A stretch of DNA of 64,000 bases from Eupeodes corollae. Its lineage: Eukaryota; Arthropoda; Insecta; Diptera; Syrphidae. Under the pieces are notes generated by a model, which saw only the letters and a list, made by a program, of their open reading frames with translations, did no database searches and was not told the origin of the DNA. Location of the stretch: the NCBI RefSeq assembly GCF_945859685.1, contig NC_079149.1, forward strand, positions 37,103,136 through 37,167,135, written 5' to 3'. The translations under genes were made by a program, and so were the position numbers. Below are positions 18,401-32,400 of the stretch, one piece after another. Each line of letters opens with the position of its first letter. The stretch's first letter is position 1.

Positions 18401-20804
18401 TTAATGCGAATATCTCGCTTAATATGCGTCCCAGAGGGTCAAAAGTCGGCAATTTTTGATCACCATTATTTCTCGATCTAGACTACCTAGAGGGCTGAAA
18501 TTTCAGGATTGTGATCCAATAATCATTGTCTTTCCATTGCTGTGCCTATCTTTGAATAAGACCAATTTTACAACAAGTTATGGGCAAAAATGCATGTTCA
18601 AACTTTAAATGCGAATATCTCGCTTAATATGCGTCCCAGAGGGTCAAAAGTCAGCAATTTTTGATCTCCATTATTTCTCGATCTAGGCTACCTAGAGGGC
18701 TGAAATTTCAGGATTGTGATCTAGGAATCATTGCCTTTCCATTGCTGTGCCTATCATTGAATAAGACCAATTTTACAACAAGTTATGGGCAAAAATGTAT
18801 GTTCAAACTTTAAATGCGAATATCTCTCTTAATATGCGTCCCAGAGGGTCAAAAGTCGGCAATTTTTGATCTCCATTATTTCTCAATTTAGACTACCTAG
18901 AGGGCTGAAATTTCAGGATTGTGATCTAGGAATCATTGCCTTTCCATTGCTGTGCCTATCTTTGAATAAGACCAATTTTACAACAAGTTATGGGCAAAAA
19001 TGCATGTTCAAACATTAAATGTGAATATCTCGCTTAATATGCGTCCCAGAGGATCAAAAGTCGGCAATTTTTGATCTATATTATTTCTCGATTTAGACTA
19101 CCTAGAGGGCTGAAATTTCAGGATTGTGATCTAGGAATCATTGCCTTTCCATTGCTGTGCCTATCTTTGAATAAGACCAATTTTACAACAAGTTAGGGGC
19201 AAAAATGCATGATCAAACTTTAAATGCGAATATCTCGCTTAATATGCGTCCCAGAGGGTCAAAAGTCGGCAATTTTTGATCTCCATTATTTCTCGATCTA
19301 GACTACCTAGAGGGCTTAAATTTCAGGATTGTGATCTAGGAATCATTGCCTTTCCATTGCTGTGCCTATCTTTGAATAAGACCAATTTTACAACAAGTTA
19401 TGGGCAAAAATGCATGTTCAAGCTTAAAATGCGAATATCTCGCTTAATATGCGTCCCAGAGGGTCAAAAGTCGGCAATTTTTGATCTCCATTATATCTCA
19501 ATCTAGACTACCTATAGGGCTGAAATTTCAGGATTGTGATCTAGGAATCATTGCCTTTCCATTGCTGTGCCTATCTTTGAATAAGACCAATTTTACAACA
19601 AGTTATGGGGAAAAATGCATGTTCAAACTTTAAATGCGAATATCTCGCTTAATATGCGTCCCAGAGGGTCAAAAAACGGCAATTTTTGATCTCCATTATT
19701 TCTCGATTTAGACCACCTACAGGGCTGAAATTTCAGGATTGTGATCTAGGAATCATTGCCTTTCCATTGCTGTGCCTCTCTTTGAATAAGACCAATTTTA
19801 CAACAAGTTATGGGCAAAAATGCATGTTCAAACTTTAAATGCGAATATCTCGCTTAATATGCGTCCCAGATGGTCAAAAGTCAGCAATTTTTGATCTCCA
19901 TTATATCTCGATCTAGACTACCTATAGGGCTGAAATTTCAGGATTGTGATCTAGGAATCATTGCCTTTCCATTGCTGTGCCTATCATTGAATAAGACCAA
20001 TTTTACAACAAGTTATGGGCAAAAATGCATGTTCAAACTTTAAATGCGAATATCTCGCTTAATATGCGTCCCAGAGGGTCAAAAGTCGGCAATTTTTGAT
20101 CTCCATTATTTCTCGATTTAGACCACCTACAGGGCTGAAATTTCAGGATTGTGATCTAGGAATCATTGCCTTTCCATTGCTGTGCCTCTCTTTGAATAAG
20201 ACCAATTTTACAACAAGTTATGGGCAAAAATGCATGTTCAAACTTTAAATGCGAATATCTCGCTTAATATGCGTCCCAGAGGGTCAAAAGTCGGCAATTT
20301 TTGATCTCCATTATTTCTCGATTTAGACCACCTACAGGGCTGAAATTTCAGGATTGTGATCTAGGAATCGTTGCCTTTCCATTGCTGTGCCTATCTTTGA
20401 ATAAGACCAATTTTACAACAAGTTATGGGCAAAAATGCATGTTTAAACTTTTAATGCGAATATCTCGCTTAATATGCGTCCCAGAGGGTCAAAAGTCGGC
20501 AATTTTTGATCACCATTATTTCTCGATCTAGACTACCTAGAGGGCTGAAATTTCAGGATTGTGATCCAATAATCATTGCCTTTCCATTGCTGTGCCTATC
20601 TTTGAATAAGACCAATTTTACAACAAGTTATGGGCAAAAGTGCATGTTCAAACTTTAAATGCGAATATCTCGCTTAATATGCGTCCCAGAGGGTCAAAAG
20701 TCAGCAATTTTTGATCTCCATTATTTCTCGATCTAGGCTACCTAGAGGGCTGAAATTTCAGGATTGTGATCTAGGAATCATTGCCTTTCCATTGCTGTGC
20801 CTAT
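15489..20804 (+). repeat. 205-bp satellite array, left block (about 26 units)
   Basis: Head-to-tail units of exactly 205 bp: landmarks such as GCGTCCCAGAGGGTCAAAAG recur with multiples of 205 between them and no indels. The first three or four units are the most diverged; units further in differ by a few substitutions. Block-specific variants include GATTTAGACCACCTACAGGG (near 16837, 17862, 18272, 19707, 20117 and 20322), CCTCTCTTTG and GATCCAATAATC. A segment near 17.6-18.8 kb recurs 10-11 units later. The array has no coding capacity: 205 is not divisible by 3, so open frames shift at each unit. Confidence 0.97.
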
Positions 20805-21004
20805 NNNNNNNNNNNNNNNNNNNNNNNNNNNNNNNNNNNNNNNNNNNNNNNNNNNNNNNNNNNNNNNNNNNNNNNNNNNNNNNNNNNNNNNNNNNNNNNN
20901 NNNNNNNNNNNNNNNNNNNNNNNNNNNNNNNNNNNNNNNNNNNNNNNNNNNNNNNNNNNNNNNNNNNNNNNNNNNNNNNNNNNNNNNNNNNNNNNNNNNN
21001 NNNN
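20805..21004. other. assembly gap (200 N)
   Basis: Exactly 200 N lie within the satellite. The flanking phase needs 64 bp modulo 205 to keep the array in register, so 200 is a placeholder and the true size is unknown. Variants on the two sides differ. Confidence 0.98.
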
Positions 21005-24000
21005 AATATCTCGCTTAATATGCGTCCCAGAGGGTCAAAAGTCGGCAATTTTTGATCTCCATTATTTCTCGATCTAGACTACCTAGAGGGCTGAAATTTC
21101 AGGATTGTGATCTAGGAATCATTGCCTTTCCATTGCTGTGCCTATCTTTGAATAAGACCAATTTTACAACAAGTTATGGGCAAAAATGCATGTTCAAACT
21201 TAAATGCGAATATCTCGCTTAATATGCGTCCCAGAGGGTCAAAAGTCGGCAATTTTTGATCTCCATTATTTCCTCGATCTAGACTACCTAGAGGGCTGAT
21301 ATTTCAGGATTGTGATCTAGGAATCATTGCCTTTCCATTGCTGTGCCTATCTTTGAATAAGACCAATTTTACAACAAGTTATGGGCAAATAATGCATGTT
21401 CAAACTTAAAATGCGAATATCTCGCTTAGTATGCGTCCCAGAGGGTCAAAAGTCGGCAATTTTTGATCTCCATTATTTCTCGATCTAGACTACCTAGAGG
21501 GCTGAAATTTTCAGGATTGTGAACTAGGAATCATTGCCTTTCCATTGCTGTGCCTATCTTTGAATAAGACCAATTTTACAACAAGTTATGGGCAAAAATG
21601 CATGTTCAAACTTTAAATGCGAATATCTCGATTAATATGCGTCCCAGAGGGTCAAAAGTCGGCAATTTTTTGATCTCCATTATTTCTCGATCTAGACTAC
21701 CTAGAGGGCTGAAATTTCCAGGATTGTGATCTAGGAATCATTGCCTTTCCATTGCTGTGCCTATCTTTGAATAAGACCAATTTTACAACAAGTTATGGGC
21801 AAAAATGCATGTTCAAACTTTAAATGCGTATATCTCGCTTAATATGCGTCCCAGAGGGTCAAAAGTCGGCAATTTTTGATCTCCATTATTTCTCGATCTA
21901 GACTACCTAGAGGGCTGAAATTTCAGGATTGTGATCTAGGAATCATTGCCTTTCCATTGCTGTGCCTATCTTTGAATTAAGATTAATTTTACAACAAGTT
22001 ATGGGCCAAAAATGGCATGTTCAAACTTTAAATGCGAATATCTCGCTTAATATGCGTCCCAGAGGGTCAAAAGTCGGCAATTTTTGATCTCCATTATTTC
22101 TCGATCTAGACTACCTAGAGGCTGAAATTTCAGGATTGTGATCTAGGAATCATTGCCTTCCATTGCTGTGCCTATCTTTGAATAGACCAATTTTACAACA
22201 AGTTATGGGCAAAAATGCATGTTCAAACTTTAAATGCGATATCTCGCTTAATATGCGTCCCAGGAGGGTCAAAAGTCGGCAATTTTTGATCTCCATTATT
22301 TCTCGATCTAGACTACCTAGAGGGCTGAAATTTCAGGATTGTGATCTAGGAATCATTGCCTTTCCATTGCTGTGCCTATCTTTGAATAAGATTAATTTTA
22401 CAACAAGTTATGGGCAAAAATGCATGTTCCAAACTTTAAATGCGAATATCTCGCTTAATATGCGTCCCAGAGGGTCAAAAGTCGGCAATTTTTGATCTCC
22501 ATTATTTCTCGATCTAGACTACCTAGAGGGCTGAAATTTCAGGATTGTGATCTAGGAATCATTGCCTTTCCATTGCTGTGCCTATCTTTGAATAAGATTA
22601 ATTTTACAACAAGTTATGGGCAAAAATGCATGTTCAACACTTTAAATGCGAATATCTCGCTAATATGCGTCCCAGAGGGTCAAAGTCGGCAATTTTTGAT
22701 CTCCATTATTTCTCGATCTAGACTACCTAGAGGGCTTGAATTTCAGGTTTGTGATCTAGGAATCATTGCCTTTCCATTGCTGTGCCTATCTTTGAATAAG
22801 ACCAATTTTACAAACAAGTTTATGGGCAAAAATGCATGTTCAAACTTTAAATGCGAATATCTCGCTTAATATGCGTCCCAGAGGGTTAAAAGTCGGCAAT
22901 TTTTTGATCTCCATTATTTCTCGATCTAGACTACCTAGAGGGCTGAAATTTCAGGATTGTGATCTAGGAATCATTGCCTTTCCATTGCTGTGCCTATCTT
23001 TGATAAGATTAATTTTACAACAAGTTATGGGCAAAAATGCATGTTCAAACTTAAAATGCGAATATCTCGCTTAATATGCGTCCCAGAGGGTCAAAAAAGT
23101 CGGCAATTTTTGATCTCCATTATTTCTCGATCTAGACTACCTAGAGGGCTGATATTTCAGGATTGTGATCTAGGAATCATTGCCTTTCCATTGCTGTGCC
23201 TATCTTTGAATAAGACCAATTTTTCAACAAGTTATGGGCAAAAATGCATGTTCAAACTTTAAATGCGAATATCTCGCTTAATATGCGTCCCAGAGGGTCA
23301 AAAGTCGGCAATTTTTGATCTCCATTATTTCTCGATCTAGACTACCTAGAGGGCTGAAATTTCAGGATTGTGATCTAGGAATCATTGCCTTTCCATTGCT
23401 GTGCCTATCTTTGAATAAGATTAATTTTACAACAAGTTATGGGGCAAAAATGCATGTTCAAACTTTAAAATGCGAATATCTCGCTTAATATGCGTCCCAG
23501 AGGGTCAAAGTCGGCAATTTTTGATCTCCATTATTTCTCGATCTAGACTACCTAGAGGGCTGAAATTTCAGGATTGTGATCTAGGGAATCATTGCCTTTC
23601 ATTGCTGTGCCTATCTTTGAATAAGACCAATTTTACAACAAGTTATGGGCAAAAATGCATGTTCAAACTTTAAAATGCGAATATCTCGCTTAATATGCGT
23701 CCCAGAGGGTCAAAAGTCGGCAATTTTTGATCTCCATTATTTCGTCGATCTAGACTACCTAGAGGGCTGAAATTTCAGGATTGTGATCTAGGAATCATTG
23801 CCTTTCCATTGCTGTGCCTATCTTTGAATAAGATTAATTTTTACAACAAGTTATGGGCAAAAATGCATGTTCAAACTTTAAATGCGAATATCTCGCTTAA
23901 TATGCGTCCCAGAGGGTCAAAAGTCGGCAATTTTTTGATCTCCATTATTTCTCGATCTAGACTACCTAGAGGGCTGAAATTTCAGGATTGTGATCTAGGA

Positions 24001-27000
24001 ATCATTGCCTTTCCATTACTCGTGCCTATCTTTGAATAAGACCATTTTACAACAAGTTATGGGCAAAAATGCATGTTCAAACTTTAAATGCGAATATCTC
24101 GCTTAATATGCGTCCCAGAGGGGTCAAAAGTCGGCAATTTTTGATCTCCATTATTTCTCGATCTAGACTACCTAGAGGGCTGAAATTTCAGGATTGTGAT
24201 CTAGGAATCATTGCCTTTCCATTGCTGTGCCTATCTTTGAATAAGACCAATTTTACAACAAGTTATGGGCAAAAATGCATGTTCAAACTTTAAATGCGAA
24301 TATCTCGCTTAATATGCGTCCCAGAGGGTCAAAAAGTCGGCAATTTTTGATCTCCATTATTTCTCGATCTAGACTACCTAGAGGGCTGAAATTTCAGGAT
24401 TGTGATCTAGGAATCATTGCCTTTCCATTGCTGTGCCTATCTTTGAATAAGATTAATTTTACAACAAGTTATGGCAAAAATGCATGTTCAAACTTTAAAT
24501 GCGAATATCTCGCTTAATATGCGTCCCCAGAGGGTCAAAAGTCGGCAATTTTTGATCTCCTTTATTTCTCGATCTAGACTACCTAGAGGGCTGAAATTTC
24601 AGGATTGTGATCTAGGAATCATTGCCTTTCCATTGCTGTGCCTATCTTTGAATAAGATTAATTTTACAACAAGTTATGGGGCAAAAATGCATGTTCAAAC
24701 TTTAAATGCGAATATCTCGCTTAATATGCGTCCCAGAGGGTCAAAAGTCGGCAATTTTTGATCTCCATTATTTCTCGATCTAGACTACCTAGAGGGCTGA
24801 AATTTCAGGATTGTGATCTAGGAATCATTGGCCTTTCCATTGCTGTGCCTATCTTTGAATAAGACCAATTTTACAACAAGTTATGGGCAAAAATGCATGT
24901 TCAAAACTTTAAATGCGAATATCCTCGCTTAATATGCGTCCCAGAGGGTCAAAAGTCGGCAATTTTTGATCTCCATTATTCTCGATCTAGACTACCTAGA
25001 GGGCTGAAATTTCAGGATTGTGATCTAGGAATCATTGCCTTTCCATTGCTGTGCCTATCTTTGAATAAGATTAATTTTACAACAAGTTATGGGCAAAAAA
25101 TGCATGTTCAAAACTTTAAAATGCGAATATCTCGCTTAAATATGCGTCCCAGAGGGTCAAAAGTCGGCAATTTTTGATCTCCATTATTTCTCGATCTAGA
25201 CTACCTAGAGGGCTGAAATTTCAGGATTGTGATCTAGGAATCATTGCCTTTCCATTGCTGTGCCTATCTTTGAATAAGATTAATTTTACAACAAAGTTAT
25301 GGGCAAAAATGCATGTTCAAACTTTAAATGCGAATATCTCGCTTAATATGCGTCCCAGAGAGGTCAAAAAGTCGGCAATTTTTGATCTCCATTATTTCTC
25401 GATCTAGACTACCTAGAGGGCTGAAATTTCAGGTTTGTGATCTAGGAATCATTGCCTTTCCATTGCTGTGCCTATCTTTGAATAAGACCAATTTTACAAA
25501 ACAAGTTATGGGCAAAAATGCATGTTCAAACTTTAAATGCGAATATCTCGCTTAATATGCGTCCCAGAGGGTTAAAAGTCGGCAATTTTTGATCACCATT
25601 ATTTCTCGATCTAGACTACCTAGAGGGCTGAAATTTCAGGATTGTGATCTAGGAATCATTGCCTTTCCATTGCTGTGCCTATCTTTGAATAAGATTAATT
25701 TTACAACAAGTTATGGGCAAAAATGCATGTTCAAACTTAAAATGCGAATATCTCGCTTAATATGCGTCCCAGAGGGTCAAAAGTCGGCAATTTTTGATCT
25801 CCATTATTTCTCGATCTAGACTACCTAGAGGGCTGATATTTCAGGATTGTGATCTAGGAATCATTGCCTTTCCATTGCTGTGCCTATCTTTGAATAAGAC
25901 CAATTTTACAACAAGTTATGGGCAAAAATGCATGTTCAAACTTTAAATGCGAATATCTCGCTTAATATGCGTCCCCAGAGGGTCAAAAGTCGGCAATTTT
26001 TGATCTCCATTATTTCTCGATCTAGACTACCTAGAGGGCTGAAATTTCAGGATTGTGATCTAGGAATCATTGCCTTTCCATTTGCTGTGCCTATCTTTGA
26101 ATAAGATTAATTTTACAACAAGTTATGGGCAAAAATGCATGTTCAAACTTTAAATGCGAATATCTCGCTTAATATGCGTCCCAGAGGGTCAAAAGTCGGC
26201 AATTTTTGATCTCCATTATTTCTCGATCTAGACTACCTAGAGGGCTGAAATTTCAGGATTGTGATCTAGGAATCATTGCCTTTCCATTGCTGTGCCTATC
26301 TTTGAATAAGACCAATTTTTACAACAAGTTATGGGCAAAAATGCATGTTCAAACTTTAAATGCGAATATCTCGCTTAATATGCGTCCCAGAGGGTCAAAA
26401 GTCGGCAATTTTTGATCTCCATTATTTTCTCGATCTAGACTACCTAGAGGGCTGAAATTTCAGGATTGTGATCTAGGAATCATTGCCTTTCCATTGCTGT
26501 GCCTATCTTTGAATAAGATTAATTTTACAACAAGTTATGGGCAAAAATGCATGTTCAAACTTTAAATGCGAATATCTCGCTTAATATGCGTCCCAGAGGG
26601 TCAAAAGTCGGCAATTTTTGATCTCCATTATTTCTCGATCTAGACTACCTAGAGGGCTGAAATTTCAGGATTGTGATCTAGGAATCATTGCCTTTCCATT
26701 ACTGTGCCTATCTTTGAATAAGACCAATTTTACAACAAGTTATGGGCAAAAATGCATGTTCAAACTTTAAATGCGAATATCTCGCTTAATATGCGTCCCA
26801 GAGGGTCAAAAGTCGGCAATTTTTGATCTCCATTATTTCTCGATCTAGACTACCTAGAGGGCTGAAATTTCAGGATTGTGATCTAGGAATCATTGCCTTT
26901 CCATTGCTGTGCCTATCTTTGAATAAGACCAATTTTACAACAAGTTATGGGCAAAAAATGCATGTTCAAACTTTAAATGCGAATATCTCGCCTTAATATG

Positions 27001-29400
27001 CGTCCCAGAGGGTCAAAAGTCGGCAATTTTTGATCTCCATTATTTCTCGATCTAGACTACCTAGAGGGCTGAAATTTCAGGATTGTGATCTAGGAATCAT
27101 TGCCTTTCCATTGCTGTGCCTATCTTTGAATAAGATTAATTTTACAACAAGTTATGGGCAAAAAATGCATGTTCAAAACTTTAAATGCGAATATCTCGCT
27201 TAATATGCGTCCCAGAGGGTCAAAAGTCGGCAATTTTTGATCTCCATTATTTCTCGATCTAGACTACCTAGAGGGCTGAAATTTCAGGATTGTGATCTAG
27301 GAATCATTGCCTTTCCATTGCTGTGCCTATCTTTGAATAAGATTAATTTTACAACAAGTTATGGGCAAAAATGCATGTTCAAACTTTAAATGCGAATATC
27401 TCGCTTAATATGCGTCCCAGAGGGTCAAAAGTCGGCAATTTTTGATCTCCATTATTTCTCGATCTAGACTACCTAGAGGGCTGAAATTTCAGGATTGTGA
27501 TCTAGGAATCATTGCCTTTCCATTGCTGTGCCTATCTTTGAATAAGACCAATTTTACAACAAGTTATGGCCAAAAAATGCATGTTCAAACTTTAAATGCG
27601 AATATCTCGCTTAATATGCGTCCCAGAGGGTCAAAAGTCGGCAATTTTTGATCTCCATTATTTCTCGATCTAGACTACCTAGAGGGCTGAAATTTCAGGA
27701 TTGTGATCTAGGAATCATTGCCTTTCCATTGCTGTGCCTATCTTTGAATAAGACCAATTTTACAACAAGTTATGGGCAAAAATGCATGTTCAAACTTTAA
27801 ATGCGAATATCTCGCTTAATATGCGTCCCAGAGGGTCAAAAGTCGGCAATTTTTGATCTCCATTATTTCTCGATCTAGACTATCTAGAGGGCTGATATTT
27901 CAGGATTGTGATCTAGGAATCATTGCCTTTCCATTGCTGTGCCTATCTTTGAATAAGACCAATTTTACAACAAGTTATGGGCAAAAATGCATGTTCAAAC
28001 TTTAAATGCGAATATCTCGCTTAATATGCGTCCCAGAGGGTCAAAAGTCGGGCAATTTTTGATCTCCATTATTTCTCGATCTAGACTACCTAGAGGGCTG
28101 AAATTTCAGGATTGTGATCTAGGAATCATTGCCTTTCCATTGCTGTGCCTATCTTTGAATAAGACCAATTTTACAACAAGTTATGGGCAAAAATGCATGT
28201 TCAAAACTTTAAATGCGAATATCTCGATTAATATGCGTCCCAGAGGGTCAAAAGTCGGCAATTTTTGATCTCCATTATTTCTCGATCTAGACTACCTAGA
28301 GGGCTGAAATTTCAGGATTGTGATCTAGGAATCATTGCCTTTCCATTGCTGTGCCTATCTTTGAATAAGACCAATTTTACAACAAGTTATGGGCAAAAAT
28401 GCATGTTCAAACTTTAAATGCGAATATCTCGCTTAATATGCGTCCAGAGGGTCAAAAGTCGGCAATTTTTGATCTCCATTATTTCTCGATCTAGACTACC
28501 TAGAGGGCTGAAATTTCAGGATTGTGATCTAGGAATCATTGCCTTTCCATTGCTGTGCCTATCTTTGAATAAGATTAATTTTACAACAAGTTATGGGCAA
28601 AAATGCATGTTCAAACTTTAAATGCGAATATCTCGCTTAATATGCGTCCCAGAGGGTCAAAAGTCGGCAATTTTTGATCTCCATTATTTCTCGATCTAGA
28701 CTACCTAGAGGGCTGAAATTTCAGGATTGTGATCTAGGATCATTGCCTTTCCATTACTGTGCCTATCTTTGAATAAGACCAATTTTACAACAAGTTATGG
28801 GCAAAAATGCATGTTCAAACTTTAAATGCGAATATCTCGCTTAATATGCGTCCCAGAGGGTCAAAAGTCGGCAATTTTTGATCTCCATTATTTCTCGATC
28901 TAGACTACCTAGAGGGCTGAAATTTCAGGATTGTGATCTAGGAATCATTGCCTTTCCATTGCTGTGCCTATCTTTGAATAAGACCAATTTTACAACAAGT
29001 TATGGGCAAAAATGCATGTTCAAACTTTAAATGCGAATATCTCGCTTAATATGCGTCCCAGAGGGTCAAAAGTCGGCAATTTTTGATCTCCATTATTTCT
29101 CGATCTAGACTACCTAGAGGGCTGAAATTTCAGGATTGTGATCTAGGAATCATTGCCTTTCCATTGCTGTGCCTATCTTTGAATAAGACCAATTTTACAA
29201 CAAGTTATGGGCAAAAATGCATGTTCAAACTTTAAATGCGAATATCTCGCTTAATATGCGTCCCAGAGGGTCAAAAGTCGGCAATTTTTGATCTCCATTA
29301 TTTCTCGATCTAGACTACCTAGAGGGCTGAAATTTCAGGATTGTGATCTAGGAATCATTGCCCTTTCCATTGCTGTGCCTATCTTTGAATAAGATTAATT
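21005..29400 (+). repeat. 205-bp satellite array, indel-rich block right of the gap
   Basis: The same unit, but most copies carry one-base insertions or deletions, largely in homopolymers (extra T in AATTTTTTGATC near 21664, extra G in ATGGGGC near 23431, lost bases near 22120-22240). Unit spacing therefore wanders from about 200 to 210. A variant GATTAATTTT replaces GACCAATTTT in about half the units. The indel pattern resembles low-quality consensus near a contig end. Confidence 0.95.
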
Positions 29401-32400
29401 TTACAACAAGTTATGGGCAAAAATGCATGTTCAAACTTTAAATGCGAATATCTCGCTTAATATGCGTCCCAGAGGGTCAAAAGTCGGCAATTTTTGATCT
29501 CCATTATTTCTCGATCTAGACTACCTAGAGGGCTGAAATTTCAGGATTGTGATCTAGGAATCATTGCCTTTCCATTGCTGTGCCTATCTTTGAATAAGAC
29601 CAATTTTACAACAAGTTATGGGCAAAAATGCATGTTCAAACTTTAAATGCGAATATCTCGATTAATATGCGTCCCAGAGGGTCAAAAGTCGGCAATTTTT
29701 TGATCTCCATTATTTCTCGATCTAGACTACCTAGAGGGCTGAAATTTCAGGATTGTGATCTAGGAATCATTGCCTTTCCATTGCTGTGCCTATCTTTGAA
29801 TAAGACCAATTTTACAACAAGTTATGGGCAAAAATGCATGTTCAAACTTTAAATGCGAATATCTCGCTTAATATGCGTCCCAGAGGGTCAAAAGTCGGCA
29901 ATTTTTGATCTCCATTATTTCTCGATCTAGACTACCTAGAGGGCTGAAATTTCAGGATTGTGATCTAGGAATCATTGCCTTTCCATTGCTGTGCCTATCT
30001 TTGAATAAGATTAATTTTACAACAAGTTATGGGCAAAAATGCATGTTCAAACTTTAAATGCGAATATCTCGCTTAATATGCGTCCCAGAGGGTCAAAAGT
30101 CGGCAATTTTTGATCTCCATTATTTCTCGATCTAGACTACCTAGAGGGCTGAAATTTCAGGATTGTGATCTAGGAATCATTGCCTTTCCATTACTGTGCC
30201 TATCTTTGAATAAGACCAATTTTACAACAAGTTATGGGCAAAAATGCATGTTCAAACTTTAAATGCGAATATCTCGCTTAATATGCGTCCCAGAGGGTCA
30301 AAAGTCGGCAATTTTTGATCTCCATTATTTCTCGATCTAGACTACCTAGAGGGCTGAAATTTCAGGATTGTGATCTAGGAATCATTGCCTTTCCATTGCT
30401 GTGCCTATCTTTGAATAAGACCAATTTTACAACAAGTTATGGGCAAAAATGCATGTTCAAACTTTAAATGCGAATATCTCGCTTAATATGCGTCCCAGAG
30501 GGTCAAAAGTCGGCAATTTTTGATCTCCATTATTTCTCGATCTAGACTACCTAGAGGGCTGAAATTTCAGGATTGTGATCTAGGAATCATTGCCTTTCCA
30601 TTGCTGTGCCTATCTTTGAATAAGACCAATTTTACAACAAGTTATGGGCAAAAATGCATGTTCAAACTTTAAATGCGAATATCTCGCTTAATATGCGTCC
30701 CAGAGGGTCAAAAGTCGGCAATTTTTGATCTCCATTATTTCTCGATCTAGACTACCTAGAGGGCTGAAATTTCAGGATTGTGATCTAGGAATCATTGCCT
30801 TTCCATTGCTGTGCCTATCTTTGAATAAGATTAATTTTACAACAAGTTATGGGCAAAAATGCATGTTCAAACTTTAAATGCGAATATCTCGCTTAATATG
30901 CGTCCCAGAGGGTCAAAAGTCGGCAATTTTTGATCTCCATTATTTCTCGATCTAGACTACCTAGAGGGCTGAAATTTCAGGATTGTGATCTAGGAATCAT
31001 TGCCTTTCCATTGCTGTGCCTATCTTTGAATAAGATTAATTTTACAACAAGTTATGGGCAAAAATGCATGTTCAAACTTAAAATGCGAATATCTCGCTTA
31101 ATATGCGTCCCAGAGGGTCAAAAGTCGGCAATTTTTGATCTCCATTATTTCTCGATCTAGACTACCTAGAGGGCTGAAATTTCAGGATTGTGATCTAGGA
31201 ATCATTGCCTTTCCATTGCTGTGCCTATCTTTGAATAAGACCAATTTTACAACAAGTTATGGGCAAAAATGCATGTTCAAACTTTAAATGCGAATATCTC
31301 GCTTAATATGCGTCCCAGAGGGTCAAAAGTCGGCAATTTTTGATCTCCATTATTTCTCGATCTAGACTACCTAGAGGGCTGAAATTTCAGGATTGTGATC
31401 TAGGAATCATTGCCTTTCCATTGCTGTGCCTATCTTTGAATAAGACCAATTTTACAACAAGTTATGGGCAAAAATGCATGTTCAAACTTTAAATGCGAAT
31501 ATCTCGATTAATATGCGTCCCAGAGGGTCAAAAGTCGGCAATTTTTGATCTCCATTATTTCTCGATCTAGACTACCTAGAGGGCTGAAATTTCAGGATTG
31601 TGATCTAGGAATCATTGCCTTTCCATTGCTGTGCCTATCTTTGAATAAGACCAATTTTACAACAAGTTATGGGCAAAAATGCATGTTCAAACTTTAAATG
31701 CGAATATCTCGCTTAATATGCGTCCCAGAGGGTCAAAAGTCGGCAATTTTTGATCTCCATTATTTCTCGATCTAGACTACCTAGAGGGCTGAAATTTCAG
31801 GATTGTGATCTAGGAATCATTGCCTTTCATTGCTGTGCCTATCTTTGAATAAGATTAATTTTACAACAAGTTATGGGCAAAAATGCATGTTCAAACTTTA
31901 AATGCGAATATCTCGCTTAATATGCGTCCCAGAGGGTCAAAAGTCGGCAATTTTTGATCTCCATTATTTCTCGATCTAGACTACCTAGAGGGCTGAAATT
32001 TCAGGATTGTGATCTAGGAATCATTGCCTTTCCATTGCTGTGCCTATCTTTGAATAAGATTAATTTTACAACAAGTTATGGGCAAAAATGCATGTTCAAA
32101 CTTTAAATGCGAATATCTCGCTTAATATGCGTCCCAGAGGGTCAAAAGTCGGCAATTTTTGATCTCCATTATTTCTCGATCTAGACTACCTAGAGGGCTG
32201 AAATTTCAGGATTGTGATCTAGGAATCATTGCCTTTCCATTGCTGTGCCTATCTTTGAATAAGATTAATTTTACAACAAGTTATGGGCAAAAATGCATGT
32301 TCAAACTTTAAATGCGAATATCTCGCTTAATATGCGTCCCAGAGGGTCAAAAGTCGGCAATTTTTGATCTCCATTATTTCTCGATCTAGACTACCTAGAG

